Shown: one piece after another, positions 7,803 to 15,200 of the stretch | Position numbering within the stretch: position 1 is the first letter of the stretch | Layout: each line of letters opens with the position of its first letter | Assembly (NCBI GenBank): GCA_035627675.1 | Contig: DASPLH010000104.1 | Coordinates: forward strand, 1-28,807 | Source: DASPLH01 sp035627675 | Lineage (GTDB): Bacteria; Acidobacteriota; Terriglobia; Terriglobales; Acidobacteriaceae | Length of the DNA: 28,807 nt | Reading direction: 5' to 3' | Program-made: the position numbers and the translations under genes | The notes under the pieces: model-generated | The model's input: the letters and a program-made list of their open reading frames with translations, nothing else | Database searches by the model: none | What the model was told of the DNA's origin: nothing

Positions 7803-8153
7803 AGGGACCTCGTAAATTTCTGCCGATGCTACCACAGCTGGAGACCTTAGGCGCTACCGCTTTCGCCGCGCCGGTGTGAGCGTCTGTAGAGACGTGAGAT
7901 GATCATCCGGCTCATGAAGTTTCCTTGTCTTTTCCTTCCCCGAGGTCAGGCAAACACCCGAAAGTGTGGGCGTTGCAAGCTGTTACAATCGCCCCCGTAA
8001 GTTAACTTTCGACTTCACGGCATCCATCAACCGGCGACACCCTGGCTGGCGCAGTCCAATCCCATGAAACCGAATGCGCACGGCCGCCGGGTGCGCCCGA
8101 TCTGACTCTCCAACCCGAAGGCAGGGCTGGAGTTGCCATCGAGGGCTGTTCGA
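7803..8153. other. Divergent intergenic region between VWA and amidase genes
   Basis: 351 bases without a supported gene. It must hold the promoters of the minus-strand VWA pair and the plus-strand amidase operon. One candidate extended -10 is listed separately. An imperfect hairpin (CTCCAACCC with GGGCTGGAG, one mismatch) lies in the amidase leader at about 8108-8132, just upstream of its Shine-Dalgarno sequence. Confidence 0.5.
7981..7989 (+). promoter_or_regulatory. Candidate extended -10 for the amidase-gerM-murI operon
   Basis: TGTTACAAT, a TGn-extended -10, about 165 bases upstream of the amidase start. No good -35 is seen. This is the best promoter-like motif in the divergent region on this strand. 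Confidence 0.35.
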
Positions 8154-9575
8154 ATGCGGAGTAAGCACGCCCTGCTCTGGGCGCTGGCAATCCTGACTGC
8201 GGTGGCGGTCATTTTGCTCGTGCCGAAGCGCGTGCGCACGGCGGAACCGCATCGCATCTCCGTCTTTTCTGCCCGAAGCAACTACTCCATCGATACGTTC
8301 GACCGCGACGGCCTCGAGTACGTCGGGTTGATCGATCTGCTCGAGCCCATGGGACGCGTCGAGGCTCGCACGGACGGCAAGCGGTGGACGCTGAGCTATA
8401 CGGGCAAGAGTGCGGTGGAGTTCAAGGCCTCGGACGGCGAGCGGCACGCGACGGTGAATGGCAAAGAGCTGCGACTGCCCGCGCGGTTCGTGCTCAGCAG
8501 CGGCCGCGGCTTCATCCCAGTCTCGTCCGTGCCGGCCCTAGTCCGGAGCATGACCGGTGAGAACCTCGACTGGCGCCCCGCGTCCAAACGGCTGCTGGTG
8601 GGAAATCCCGGTATCCAGCTGAATCCGGAGTTCAAACCGAACCCGTCGCGAGTCGTTCTCACCTTCCCAATCCCAGCTAGCCCGGCGATCAGAAGCGACG
8701 GCAACTCCGTCCGGCTGACCTTCACCCGCGAGCCGGTGGTCAGCTCGGGGAGCGACAGCGCGAACTTCACCGATCCCACGATCCAGGCAGCCGCCCTGAA
8801 GGAGATTCCGGGAGGGGCGGAGTACGTCGTGCGCGGAAGCGTCCCACTGACGGCCCAGATCACCGACGGGGGACGAACCATCACCATCGGCGCAAAGCCG
8901 CAAACACAGGCGGCTACGACCCCTGCTCCTGCAAGTCCACCGCCCGCGGCGGTGGCGGCGCCGGTAGCCGAGCCTCCGAAGCCGCGCTTCCTGGTGGTGA
9001 TCGACGCTGCGCACGGGGGAAGCGACCCGGGAGCGACATTGACCGAAAAGCTGATCGAGAAAGACGTGACTCTCGCGTTGGCTCGCCGCCTCGCACACGA
9101 GCTCCAGAGCCGGGGCGCGCAGGTAACGATGGCCCGCACGGCTGATACGACTCTGACGGGAGAACAGCGCGCCCTGGCCGCGAACACGGCGAGGGCGAGT
9201 GTCTACGTTACGGTGCATGCGGCACAGCTCGGCCAAGGTGTCCGGGTTTTCACCTCGGCGATGCCGCCTTCGGTTCCCCGCCCGAAGACCGCGTTCGTCG
9301 CCTGGGAGGAAGCGCAGTCGGGTTGGACGGACATGAGCAACCAGGTCGCCGGCTCCGTGGCACTCGAATGCGACAAGAGAAAGATCGCTGTAAAAGCGCT
9401 GCCGGCGAAACTGGCGCCCTTGAGTAACGTGGCCGCGGCGGCGATCGCCATCGAACTCGCGCCGCGCGACGGCGAAACGGCGACTCTCAACGCCTCCGAC
9501 TATCAGCAGGACGTGGCCGCGGCGGTAGCAACCGGCATTGTGGCGCTGCGCAGCCAGCTGGAGGTGGCTCGATGA
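8154..9575 (+). CDS. N-acetylmuramoyl-L-alanine amidase (Amidase_3) with N-terminal wall-binding-like region
   Basis: A 473-residue exported zinc amidase that cleaves the bond between N-acetylmuramic acid and L-alanine in peptidoglycan. Residues 8-23 form a signal/anchor helix. About 35-150 resembles a copper-amine-oxidase N-domain-like module (YVGLIDLLEPMG, GFIPVSSVPALV, SKRLLVG). About 155-247 is a beta-rich AMIN-like region, followed by an Ala/Pro linker (250-275). The catalytic domain (278-470) keeps all expected zinc/catalytic residues: His287 (VIDAAHGG), Glu302 (EKDV), His355 (VTVHAAQ) and Glu434 (AIELAP). The usual DPGHGG is DAAHGG here. The ATG at 8154 has GAGGG eight bases upstream, so it is preferred to the TTG at 8133. 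The stop overlaps the next start (ATGA). Confidence 0.9.
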   Translation: MRSKHALLWALAILTAVAVILLVPKRVRTAEPHRISVFSARSNYSIDTFDRDGLEYVGLIDLLEPMGRVEARTDGKRWTLSYTGKSAVEFKASDGERHATVNGKELRLPARFVLSSGRGFIPVSSVPALVRSMTGENLDWRPASKRLLVGNPGIQLNPEFKPNPSRVVLTFPIPASPAIRSDGNSVRLTFTREPVVSSGSDSANFTDPTIQAAALKEIPGGAEYVVRGSVPLTAQITDGGRTITIGAKPQTQAATTPAPASPPPAAVAAPVAEPPKPRFLVVIDAAHGGSDPGATLTEKLIEKDVTLALARRLAHELQSRGAQVTMARTADTTLTGEQRALAANTARASVYVTVHAAQLGQGVRVFTSAMPPSVPRPKTAFVAWEEAQSGWTDMSNQVAGSVALECDKRKIAVKALPAKLAPLSNVAAAAIAIELAPRDGETATLNASDYQQDVAAAVATGIVALRSQLEVAR

Positions 9576-10159
9576 TTTCGAGACGAGTGCAGATCGCCAT
9601 GGTCGCGCTGGTGGCGCTGATTCTCGGGATGGGGTATTACGCGATCCGCCTCAAGCAGAAGGCCGAAGCCAGAGCGCGCGTGCTGGAAGTCGCGCCCGTG
9701 CCTCCGCCCGTCGCCGGGCCTCCTCAGCCCCTCACCGTCTTCGTGGCAAATGACCGGGAAATGACGATCCGGCAGCAGCAGGTACACGTCGCGGCGCCGG
9801 CAGAGCAGGTGGAGCGCGCACGAACCGCCTTAACCGAACTGATCCGGATTTCGAGCGAGCAGTCGGCCACACATCCGCTCGGCAGCGGCGCGGAAGTGCG
9901 CGCCGTATTCGTCGTCAACCAGAACCTTGGAGTGGTGGACCTGAACCAGGCTTTCGCCGACTCGCACCGTTCGGGGATCATGGTGGAGGAGTTGACGATC
10001 GTCTCGCTGGTCGAGACCCTGGCCGCCAACCTGCCGGGCATCACGCGGGTGAAATTCCTGGTGGAAGGCAAGGAGCGCGAAACGCTTGCCGGACACGCAG
10101 ACTTGAAATCGACGTACGACGTTGCCTCGGTCGCCCAGATCGCAAGGGAGCTTCAGTGA
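9572..10159 (+). CDS. GerMN-domain membrane-anchored protein
   Basis: A 195-residue protein with one N-terminal membrane helix (about 8-24), a Pro-rich linker (40-53) and a GerMN domain (about 55-180). The domain shows VRAVFVVNQNLGVVDLNQAF and the later LPGITRVKFLVEGKERETL, as in GerM and LpqB-type proteins. GerMN proteins act in the envelope, in Bacillus during sporulation and germination; here sporulation is not implied, and a role in wall remodelling is inferred from the flanking amidase and glutamate racemase. It overlaps both neighbours by four bases (ATGA upstream, GTGA downstream), so the three form a translationally coupled operon. Confidence 0.85.
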   Translation: MISRRVQIAMVALVALILGMGYYAIRLKQKAEARARVLEVAPVPPPVAGPPQPLTVFVANDREMTIRQQQVHVAAPAEQVERARTALTELIRISSEQSATHPLGSGAEVRAVFVVNQNLGVVDLNQAFADSHRSGIMVEELTIVSLVETLAANLPGITRVKFLVEGKERETLAGHADLKSTYDVASVAQIARELQ

Positions 10160-10980
10160 GCCAGATGACCTCAGCAGCACGCGCAAGAATAGGCGTGTTC
10201 GATTCCGGAGTTGGTGGACTCACGGTCCTCCGCGCCATTGCGTGCCTGGCGCCCGACGCCGACTATCTTTACTTCGGCGACACAGCCCGCCTGCCCTACG
10301 GCGCGAAGTCGCGCGAAACGGTCGCGAAGTACACGGCGCAGGCGGCGCAGTTTCTGGAGCAGCAAGGAATCGACCTGCTGGTGATTGGCTGCAACACGGC
10401 CAGTGCGCTGGCGCTTTATGACGTGAAGAGCGCCGTATCCGTCCCGGTCTTCGGCGTGATCGAGCCCGGAGCCGATGCCGCCGCCGAGGTAAGCCAGAAC
10501 CGCGAAGCTGTCGTATTCGCCACGGAAGCCACCATCAGCAGCCATGCGTACCAGCGCGCGCTTGCCCGTCGAGGCTTCGCCACGCACGAGAAGGCGTGTC
10601 CGTTGCTGGTGCCGCTGATCGAAGAGGCGTGGATCGACCACCAGGTTACCGAGCAGGTGGCGCGCATCTACACTATCGAGGCGCTTCGAGTTGCATCGAT
10701 CAATACAGATGTACTGGTGCTGGGATGCACGCACTACCCGCTCATCAAGTCCCTCCTGCGGAGGGTCATCCCGCAGAAGATCCACATCGTTGACTCCGCC
10801 GAGTCAACCGCTCGAGCCGTAGCCGCGGAACTGAACGGACTGGGTTTCAGCACGGCCTCGACCGGCTCTCCGACCTTCCGCTTCTTCGTGACCGATGCGA
10901 GCGAGCGCTTCCGCCGGATCGCTCCTCTGTTCCTCGGCTTCGATGCAGACGGTACGGAGTGGGTGGACCTGGGCGCATAG
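10156..10980 (+). CDS. murI: Glutamate racemase
   Basis: A 274-residue cofactor-independent racemase that makes D-glutamate for peptidoglycan. Both halves of the active site are intact: GVFDSGVGGLTV with Asp16-Ser17, the first catalytic Cys79 in VIGCNTASA, and the second Cys191 in VLGCTHYPL. The intermediate conserved GVIEPGA (100-106) and ATEATISS (122-129) are present. The GTG at 10156 overlaps the upstream stop (GTGA) and has GGGAG five bases before it. An ATG three codons later is possible but too far from that motif. It forms an operon with an amidase and GerMN protein, which fits cell-wall synthesis. Confidence 0.95.
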   Translation: MSQMTSAARARIGVFDSGVGGLTVLRAIACLAPDADYLYFGDTARLPYGAKSRETVAKYTAQAAQFLEQQGIDLLVIGCNTASALALYDVKSAVSVPVFGVIEPGADAAAEVSQNREAVVFATEATISSHAYQRALARRGFATHEKACPLLVPLIEEAWIDHQVTEQVARIYTIEALRVASINTDVLVLGCTHYPLIKSLLRRVIPQKIHIVDSAESTARAVAAELNGLGFSTASTGSPTFRFFVTDASERFRRIAPLFLGFDADGTEWVDLGA

Positions 10981-11026
10981 CCGGGTCGCGCTCATGCGAC
11001 TCCACATGGCCTCGTGACGCGTAACC

Positions 11027-11055
11027 GTGACAGCTTCTACATGCCTTGATATGCT
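11027..11055 (+). promoter_or_regulatory. Candidate sigma70-type promoter of the glutamine synthetase-family gene
   Basis: GTGACA (11027-11032), a 17-base spacer, then TATGCT (11050-11055), placing transcription start near 11062 and a leader of about 23 bases before the ATG. Both boxes are 4 of 6 or better against consensus. Support is by motif and position only. Confidence 0.4.
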
Positions 11056-11057
11056 CT

Positions 11058-11079
11058 GCCGTCCAACTCGACGGACGGC
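11058..11079 (+). promoter_or_regulatory. Hairpin over the ribosome-binding region of the glutamine synthetase-family gene
   Basis: A perfect 7-bp stem (GCCGTCC at 11058-11064, GGACGGC at 11073-11079) with an 8-base loop, ending five bases before the ATG at 11085. The right arm contains the only purine-rich stretch in the leader, so the stem would mask the ribosome site. Alternatively the inverted repeat may be a protein-binding site near the transcription start. Confidence 0.4.
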
Positions 11080-11084
11080 AACCC

Positions 11085-12638
11085 ATGGCACCCACGGAAA
11101 CCCTCAGCACCACGCCCTACGCACTCACGAACCCCATATCGCTGCTGGTCGATAAGCCGCGCGAGCAGTTCACGCGTGAAGACCTGATCCGGGTCATCGA
11201 GAAGAAGCAGATCGAGCGCATCACGCTGCACTACACGGCGCTCGACGGCAAGTACAAGGAACTCAAAGTCCCGATTGCGAACCGTTACCAGGCCGAGCGC
11301 ATCCTGGCGGATGGCGAGCGCGTGGACGGCTCGTCGCTGTTCAAGGGCATGGTCGAGACCGCGCTGTCGGACCTCTACGTGGTCCCGCTGTATCGCTCGG
11401 CGTTCCTCAGTCCGTTCGACCCCGCGAGCCTCGACCTGACATGCCGATACATGACACGCGACGGCAGTCTCGCCCCGTTCGCGCTCGACAGCATCCTGCT
11501 GAAGGCGGCTGGTCTGTTCCGCGAAACCGGATACGACCTGCATGCCATGGGCGAACTCGAGTTCTTTCTGCTGAGCAAGCCGTCGCCGCTGTTCGTTGCC
11601 GCCAAGCAGCGCGGTTACCACGCCTCGGGACCGTTCATCAAGACCGGCGAGATCGTGAACGAGATGGTGCGCCACATCTCGCAGATCACAGGGGCGGTGA
11701 AGTACGCGCACAGCGAAGTGGGATACGTGGAGAGCGTGCGCAGCGATCTGGAAGAGTTGCGCGGGAGAAGCGCCGAGCAGCTTGAGGTCGAGTTCCTGCC
11801 TGCTCCCATCGATGAAGCCGCCGACAACCTGGTGCTGGCGCGCTGGCTCATCCGCAACGTGGCGTACAAGTACGGCTGTGTGGCGACTTTCACGCCGAAG
11901 CTGGAGGAAGGCATCGCCGGCAACGGCCTCCATATCCACATGGAGGCCCGCAAGAACGGGCGCAATCAAATGACGGACGACGAGGGAAGGCTCTCGCCGG
12001 TGGCGCGACACATCATCGGCGGGCTCTGCCAATACGCCGAAACATTGACGGCGTTCGGCAACACGATCTCCTCGGCGTACCTGCGCCTGGTGCCCAACCA
12101 GGAGGCTCCGACGCGAATCTGCTGGAGCGACATGAACCGCAGCGCGATGATCCGCGTGCCGCTCGGTTGGAGCAACCTGACCCACCTGGCCGGGAAGTTG
12201 AATCCGCAACAATACGAATCGTGGGAAGAGCCGGAAGGACGCCAGACGGTGGAACTGAGGTCGCCGGATGGCAGCGCGATCGTCCACCTGCTGTTGGCAG
12301 GCATCGCCATGGCAGCAGAGTGGGGGATGACCAACCCGGAAGCCCTCAAGCTCGCGGAACGTTTGTATGTGACCGGCAACATCTTCCACGACCAGAAGCT
12401 GCTCCAGACGCTGCAACCGCTGCCCAAGAGCTGCGTCGAGTCGGCACGGATACTGCTTCAGAAGCGCGGGCTGTATGAACGCGCCTCGGTCTTCCCTCCG
12501 GAGATGATCGAGTATGTCGCGAAGCTGCTGGCGGAAGAAAACGACGAGGGCATGAACCAGAAGCTGGTGGATCTCCCGGCTGACGACCGACTTTCGGAGA
12601 CGCGGAAGATCATGCACAAAGACCTGCACAGGCACTAG
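11085..12638 (+). CDS. Glutamine synthetase family protein
   Basis: A 517-residue ATP-dependent ligase of the glutamine synthetase family (glutamate plus ammonia to glutamine, or a related gamma-glutamyl ligation). The N-terminal beta-grasp part is seen at about 30-120 (ITLHYTALDGKYKELKVPI). The catalytic domain has MGELEFFLL (155-163), LEVEFLPA then AADNLVLARW (233-254), the ATP/substrate segment GNGLHIHM (279-286), RLVPNQEAPTRICW (334-347) and NRSAMIRVP (351-359). I do not see the NLYxLPPEE-like segment that carries the adenylylation Tyr of enterobacterial GlnA, so regulation by adenylylation is unlikely. The ATG at 11085 is preferred over the TTG at 11046, which lies upstream of the candidate promoter's -10. 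Whether it makes glutamine is not proven by sequence. Confidence 0.88.
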   Translation: MAPTETLSTTPYALTNPISLLVDKPREQFTREDLIRVIEKKQIERITLHYTALDGKYKELKVPIANRYQAERILADGERVDGSSLFKGMVETALSDLYVVPLYRSAFLSPFDPASLDLTCRYMTRDGSLAPFALDSILLKAAGLFRETGYDLHAMGELEFFLLSKPSPLFVAAKQRGYHASGPFIKTGEIVNEMVRHISQITGAVKYAHSEVGYVESVRSDLEELRGRSAEQLEVEFLPAPIDEAADNLVLARWLIRNVAYKYGCVATFTPKLEEGIAGNGLHIHMEARKNGRNQMTDDEGRLSPVARHIIGGLCQYAETLTAFGNTISSAYLRLVPNQEAPTRICWSDMNRSAMIRVPLGWSNLTHLAGKLNPQQYESWEEPEGRQTVELRSPDGSAIVHLLLAGIAMAAEWGMTNPEALKLAERLYVTGNIFHDQKLLQTLQPLPKSCVESARILLQKRGLYERASVFPPEMIEYVAKLLAEENDEGMNQKLVDLPADDRLSETRKIMHKDLHRH

Positions 12639-12650
12639 GATCACGAAGAC

Positions 12651-13058
12651 ATGAACTCGGCAATCGCTCGAACACTCATCGTCCTCTTCGCGCTTTCGGC
12701 GCTCGCGGCGGCAGCCACACCCTGCAAGCCAGGCGTGGAACGGCGCAAGCTCAAGCAGGCAGCGCTCCAGAACCTCCAGGTGGCGAAAGTCAACAGCGGC
12801 AAGGAACTGTGGCGCCTGGAAGCCGCAAAGGTCGCCGCGCGTGAAGCGGCGTCGCTGGACTCGGCGTACAAAGGCGATCCGGAGAAGGTGCCGGTGAAAC
12901 AGCTCAGGGGCGACGACAAGATGCAGGTGTTCAGCTACACGGGCGCAGACCGCACGCTGGAGATCACGGTCAAAAAGTTCGATTGGCTGCTTCCCTACTC
13001 CGGCATCTGGAAGATGATGATGTGGACCGTGAGCGACGTGAAGACGAAATGCAAGTAG
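12651..13058 (+). CDS. Small secreted protein of unknown function
   Basis: A 135-residue protein that I do not recognise. Residues 1-22 form a clear signal peptide (MNSAIARTLIVLFALSALAAA). The mature part is basic and Lys-rich, with a helical stretch at about 30-70 (ERRKLKQAALQNLQVAKV, then LEAAKVAAREAASLDSAY), followed by a likely beta part (MQVFSYTG, LEITVKKFDWLLPYSG). The only two cysteines of the mature protein, Cys25 and Cys134, sit at its two ends and could form one disulfide. It begins 12 bases after the glutamine synthetase-family stop, so it is probably cotranscribed, and it ends where the 8-bp repeat block begins. Confidence 0.7.
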   Translation: MNSAIARTLIVLFALSALAAAATPCKPGVERRKLKQAALQNLQVAKVNSGKELWRLEAAKVAAREAASLDSAYKGDPEKVPVKQLRGDDKMQVFSYTGADRTLEITVKKFDWLLPYSGIWKMMMWTVSDVKTKCK

Positions 13059-13264
13059 GTGCTGAAGGTACTGAGGTACTGAACTGAGTCGCTGAGCTGC
13101 TGAGCTGCTAAGCTACTAAGTTGTGATCCAGTCGCGAAGTCGCGATGTCGCGAGTCGCGCATTTCGAGCGAAGTGCTTCGAAATACCAGCAGCTTAGTAC
13201 CTCAGCACCTTTAGTACCTTAGTAGCTCAGCAGCTCAGTAGCTTTGTAGCTCAGCAGCTTTTTT
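13059..13264. repeat. Composite 8-bp-period repeat block with inverted arms before RNase PH
   Basis: The 206 bases between two genes are almost wholly short tandem repeats of period 8. The left arm (13059-13123) is about seven units of GSTRCTRA, for example GGTACTGA and GCTGAGCT in register. The middle (13131-13160) is three to four units of GTCGCGAN with a palindromic TCGCGA core. Then follows a hairpin (ATTTCGA at 13161-13167, TCGAAAT at 13178-13184). The right arm (13186-13264) is about nine units of the reverse complement (TYAGYASC), ending CAGCAGCTTTTTT against the RNase PH start codon. The arms can pair in several registers because the units contain AGCT or GTAC. No gene is seen inside. 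Confidence 0.85.
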
Positions 13265-14002
13265 ATGACCTATCGTTCTGATAACCGCGCTCCCGACCAA
13301 CTCCGCCCCATCACAATCACTCCCGATTACATTCGAACGGCCGAGGGCTCTTGCCTCATTGAGATCGGCAACACCCGCGTTATCTGCACGGCGACCATCG
13401 AAGAGAGCGTCCCCGGATGGATGCGCAACACCGGCCGTGGCTGGGTGACCAGCGAATACGGAATGTTGCCGCGTGCCACGCTGACGCGCACCGCCCGTGA
13501 GAGCGCGAAGGGCCGCGTTGGTGGCCGCACACACGAGATCCAGCGGCTGATCGGGCGTTCGATGCGCGCCGTCGTTGACCTGAAGAAACTAGGCGACCGC
13601 ACGGTATGGGTGGACTGCGATGTCATCCAGGCCGACGGAGGGACGCGTACGGCTTCGATCACCGGCGGGTTCGTCGCCCTCGCGCTGGCGGTTCAGAAAC
13701 TGGTCGAGGCCGGCACACTGAAGGCGCTTCCCTTGCGCGACACGGTTGCCGCGACGAGCGTCGGCATCGTAGATGGCGACGTGCTGCTCGATTTGGCTTA
13801 CGAAGAAGACTCGCGCGCAGAGGTGGACATGAATTTCGTCCTCACCGGCTCGGACAAGTTCATCGAGATACAGGCCACGGCCGAGCAGATTCCGTTCACG
13901 GACGAGCAGCTGGCGAAAATGACGCAGTTCGCGCGCAAGGGCATCCACGAGTTGGTCCAGGCGCAGCGGGAGATGTTGGCCGCGAACGGCGTCAAGATTT
14001 AG
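13265..14002 (+). CDS. rph: Ribonuclease PH
   Basis: A 245-residue phosphorolytic 3'-5' exoribonuclease that trims tRNA 3' ends in the cytosol. It covers the whole family: RAPDQLRPITITPDYI near the N-terminus, CTATIEESVPGWMR (44-57), GWVTSEYGMLPRAT (60-73), the phosphate/RNA-binding RVGGRTHEIQRLIGRSMRA, and VDCDVIQADGGTRTASITGG in the catalytic core. It ends with the usual helix (REMLAANGVKI). The ATG at 13265 has no Shine-Dalgarno; it is preceded by six T residues that end the repeat block. In many bacteria rph follows gerM or murI; here a glutamine synthetase-family gene, a small secreted protein and the repeats separate them, and no rdgB follows. Confidence 0.95.
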   Translation: MTYRSDNRAPDQLRPITITPDYIRTAEGSCLIEIGNTRVICTATIEESVPGWMRNTGRGWVTSEYGMLPRATLTRTARESAKGRVGGRTHEIQRLIGRSMRAVVDLKKLGDRTVWVDCDVIQADGGTRTASITGGFVALALAVQKLVEAGTLKALPLRDTVAATSVGIVDGDVLLDLAYEEDSRAEVDMNFVLTGSDKFIEIQATAEQIPFTDEQLAKMTQFARKGIHELVQAQREMLAANGVKI

Positions 14003-14010
14003 CTTCCAAA

Positions 14011-14040
14011 CCCACCCTCTCGCTTCGCGAGAAGGGTGGG
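14011..14040. terminator. GC-rich hairpin after rph
   Basis: CCCACCCT/AGGGTGGG plus CTCGC/GCGAG with a one-base bulge, nine bases after the rph stop. It is a long stable stem, but GCACCC follows rather than a T run, so it may be a weak terminator or one more palindromic repeat of the kind found elsewhere in this window. Confidence 0.5.
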
Positions 14041-14105
14041 GCACCCACCTGAGCCAGGCGACCTCTGTCAGTCCTGCGCTGCGCTACAATACTTGGTTCT
14101 GTATG

Positions 14106-14136
14106 CAGGCTGCGGATCTTTATACTTGGCAGCCTG
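14106..14136 (+). promoter_or_regulatory. Inverted repeat around a -10-like box upstream of lacD
   Basis: CAGGCTGC (14106-14113) and its exact complement GCAGCCTG (14129-14136) flank 15 bases that include TATACT (14121-14126). The word ATACTTGG occurs twice, at 14089-14096 and 14122-14129. The arrangement looks like an operator across a promoter, or a leader hairpin if transcription starts at the TACAAT at 14085-14090. Its role is unproven. Confidence 0.35.
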
Positions 14137-14175
14137 TGTTCCCGCTGCAATCATCAAATCCACACCTGGAACCAC

Positions 14176-14181
14176 AGGAGG
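14176..14181 (+). promoter_or_regulatory. Perfect Shine-Dalgarno that fixes the lacD GTG start
   Basis: AGGAGG six bases upstream of the GTG at 14188. It is the strongest ribosome-binding site in the window and decides the non-ATG start. Confidence 0.85.
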
Positions 14182-14187
14182 TTCGCC

Positions 14188-15180
14188 GTGAAGCTTACGC
14201 CCGGAAAACTGGCCGGACTTAAAGCCGTATCGAACGAGCGCGGTGTCATTGCTGCCGCTGCCATGGATCAGCGCGGTTCGCTGAAGAAGGCGCTCGGCCC
14301 GAATGCCGGCGACAAGGAACTCATCGAATTCAAGACGGCGGTGACCGAGGTCCTGACGAAGCACGCCTCGGCCATCCTGCTTGACCCGGAGTGGGGCCTG
14401 GAACCGGCGAAGCGCCGCGACAAGAACTCCGGCCTGCTGCTGGCGTACGAGAAGACCGGCTACGACAAGGCGCTGCCGGGCCGCCTGCCCGACCTGCTCG
14501 ATCACTGGAGCGTTCGCCGCTTGAAGGAAGCGGGCGCGGACTGCGTCAAGATCCTGCTGTACTACGCTCCGGCGGACCCGAAGAACATCAACGAGCTGAA
14601 GCATGCCTGGGTGGAGCGCATCGGCGACGAGTGCCGCGCCAACGACATCCCGTTCTTCCTCGAGATCATCGGCTACGAAGAAGGCATGGACGAGAAGGGC
14701 CTGGACTACGCGAAGAAGAAGCCCGAAATCGTGAAGGCTTACATGCGCGAGTTCAGCAAGCCGCAGTACGGCGTCGATGTCCTGAAGCTGGAAGTGCCCA
14801 TCAACATGAAGTTCGTGGAAGGCACGAAGAGCTTCAAGGGACAGAAGGCCTACACGAAGGAAGAGGCGATGCAGCACTTCCGCGAATCGGCCGAAGCGAC
14901 GAAACTGCCGTTCATTTACCTGTCGGCCGGCGTCAGCAACGCCGAGTTCTCCGAGACGCTGAACCTCGTGGGCGAGAGCGGCGTGAAGTACAACGGCGTG
15001 CTGTGCGGCCGCGCCACGTGGGCCGATGGCGTTCCGATCTACGCCGAGAAGGGCCTGAAGGCATTCGAGGAGTGGCTCAAGGTGGAAGGCGTGAAGAATA
15101 TTCAGAACGTCAACGACGCGCTGAAGTCGGCTTCGCCGTGGTACTCGATCTACGAGGTCGAGGCCGCCGCCGTCCGCTAG
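14188..15180 (+). CDS. lacD: Tagatose-1,6-bisphosphate aldolase (LacD-type class I aldolase)
   Basis: A 330-residue class I aldolase of the LacD family, which splits tagatose-1,6-bisphosphate (and often fructose- or related ketose bisphosphates) into dihydroxyacetone phosphate and glyceraldehyde-3-phosphate. It has AAAMDQRGSLKK (23-34), LLDPEWGLEPA (64-74), AGADCVKILLYY (115-126), FFLEIIGYEEG (156-166) and DVLKLEVPIN (197-206), where Lys200 is the probable Schiff-base lysine by family comparison. PFIYLSAGVS and the phosphate-binding GVLCGRATWADG follow. Length is normal. No other lactose or galactitol genes are near, so it may serve as a general ketose-bisphosphate aldolase. It is a single-gene unit between a candidate regulated promoter and a strong terminator. 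Confidence 0.92.
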   Translation: MKLTPGKLAGLKAVSNERGVIAAAAMDQRGSLKKALGPNAGDKELIEFKTAVTEVLTKHASAILLDPEWGLEPAKRRDKNSGLLLAYEKTGYDKALPGRLPDLLDHWSVRRLKEAGADCVKILLYYAPADPKNINELKHAWVERIGDECRANDIPFFLEIIGYEEGMDEKGLDYAKKKPEIVKAYMREFSKPQYGVDVLKLEVPINMKFVEGTKSFKGQKAYTKEEAMQHFRESAEATKLPFIYLSAGVSNAEFSETLNLVGESGVKYNGVLCGRATWADGVPIYAEKGLKAFEEWLKVEGVKNIQNVNDALKSASPWYSIYEVEAAAVR

Positions 15181-15200
15181 AAACACTTGCGAGCAACAGA

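Noticed and set aside
7803..8153. Small genes in the divergent region, for example minus-strand frames within 7983-8447
   Set aside because: They overlap the amidase gene, lack ribosome sites and translate to Arg-rich low-complexity sequence.
11037..12644. A 535-codon minus-strand frame, and likewise one of 528 codons at 17212-18798 (plus)
   Set aside because: Antisense shadows of the glutamine synthetase-family gene and guaA; composition is typical of reverse-complemented GC-rich coding sequence.
13059..13264. Insertion-sequence remnant or attachment site
   Set aside because: No transposase or integrase fragment and no target-site duplication is seen; the whole stretch is explained by short-period repeats.
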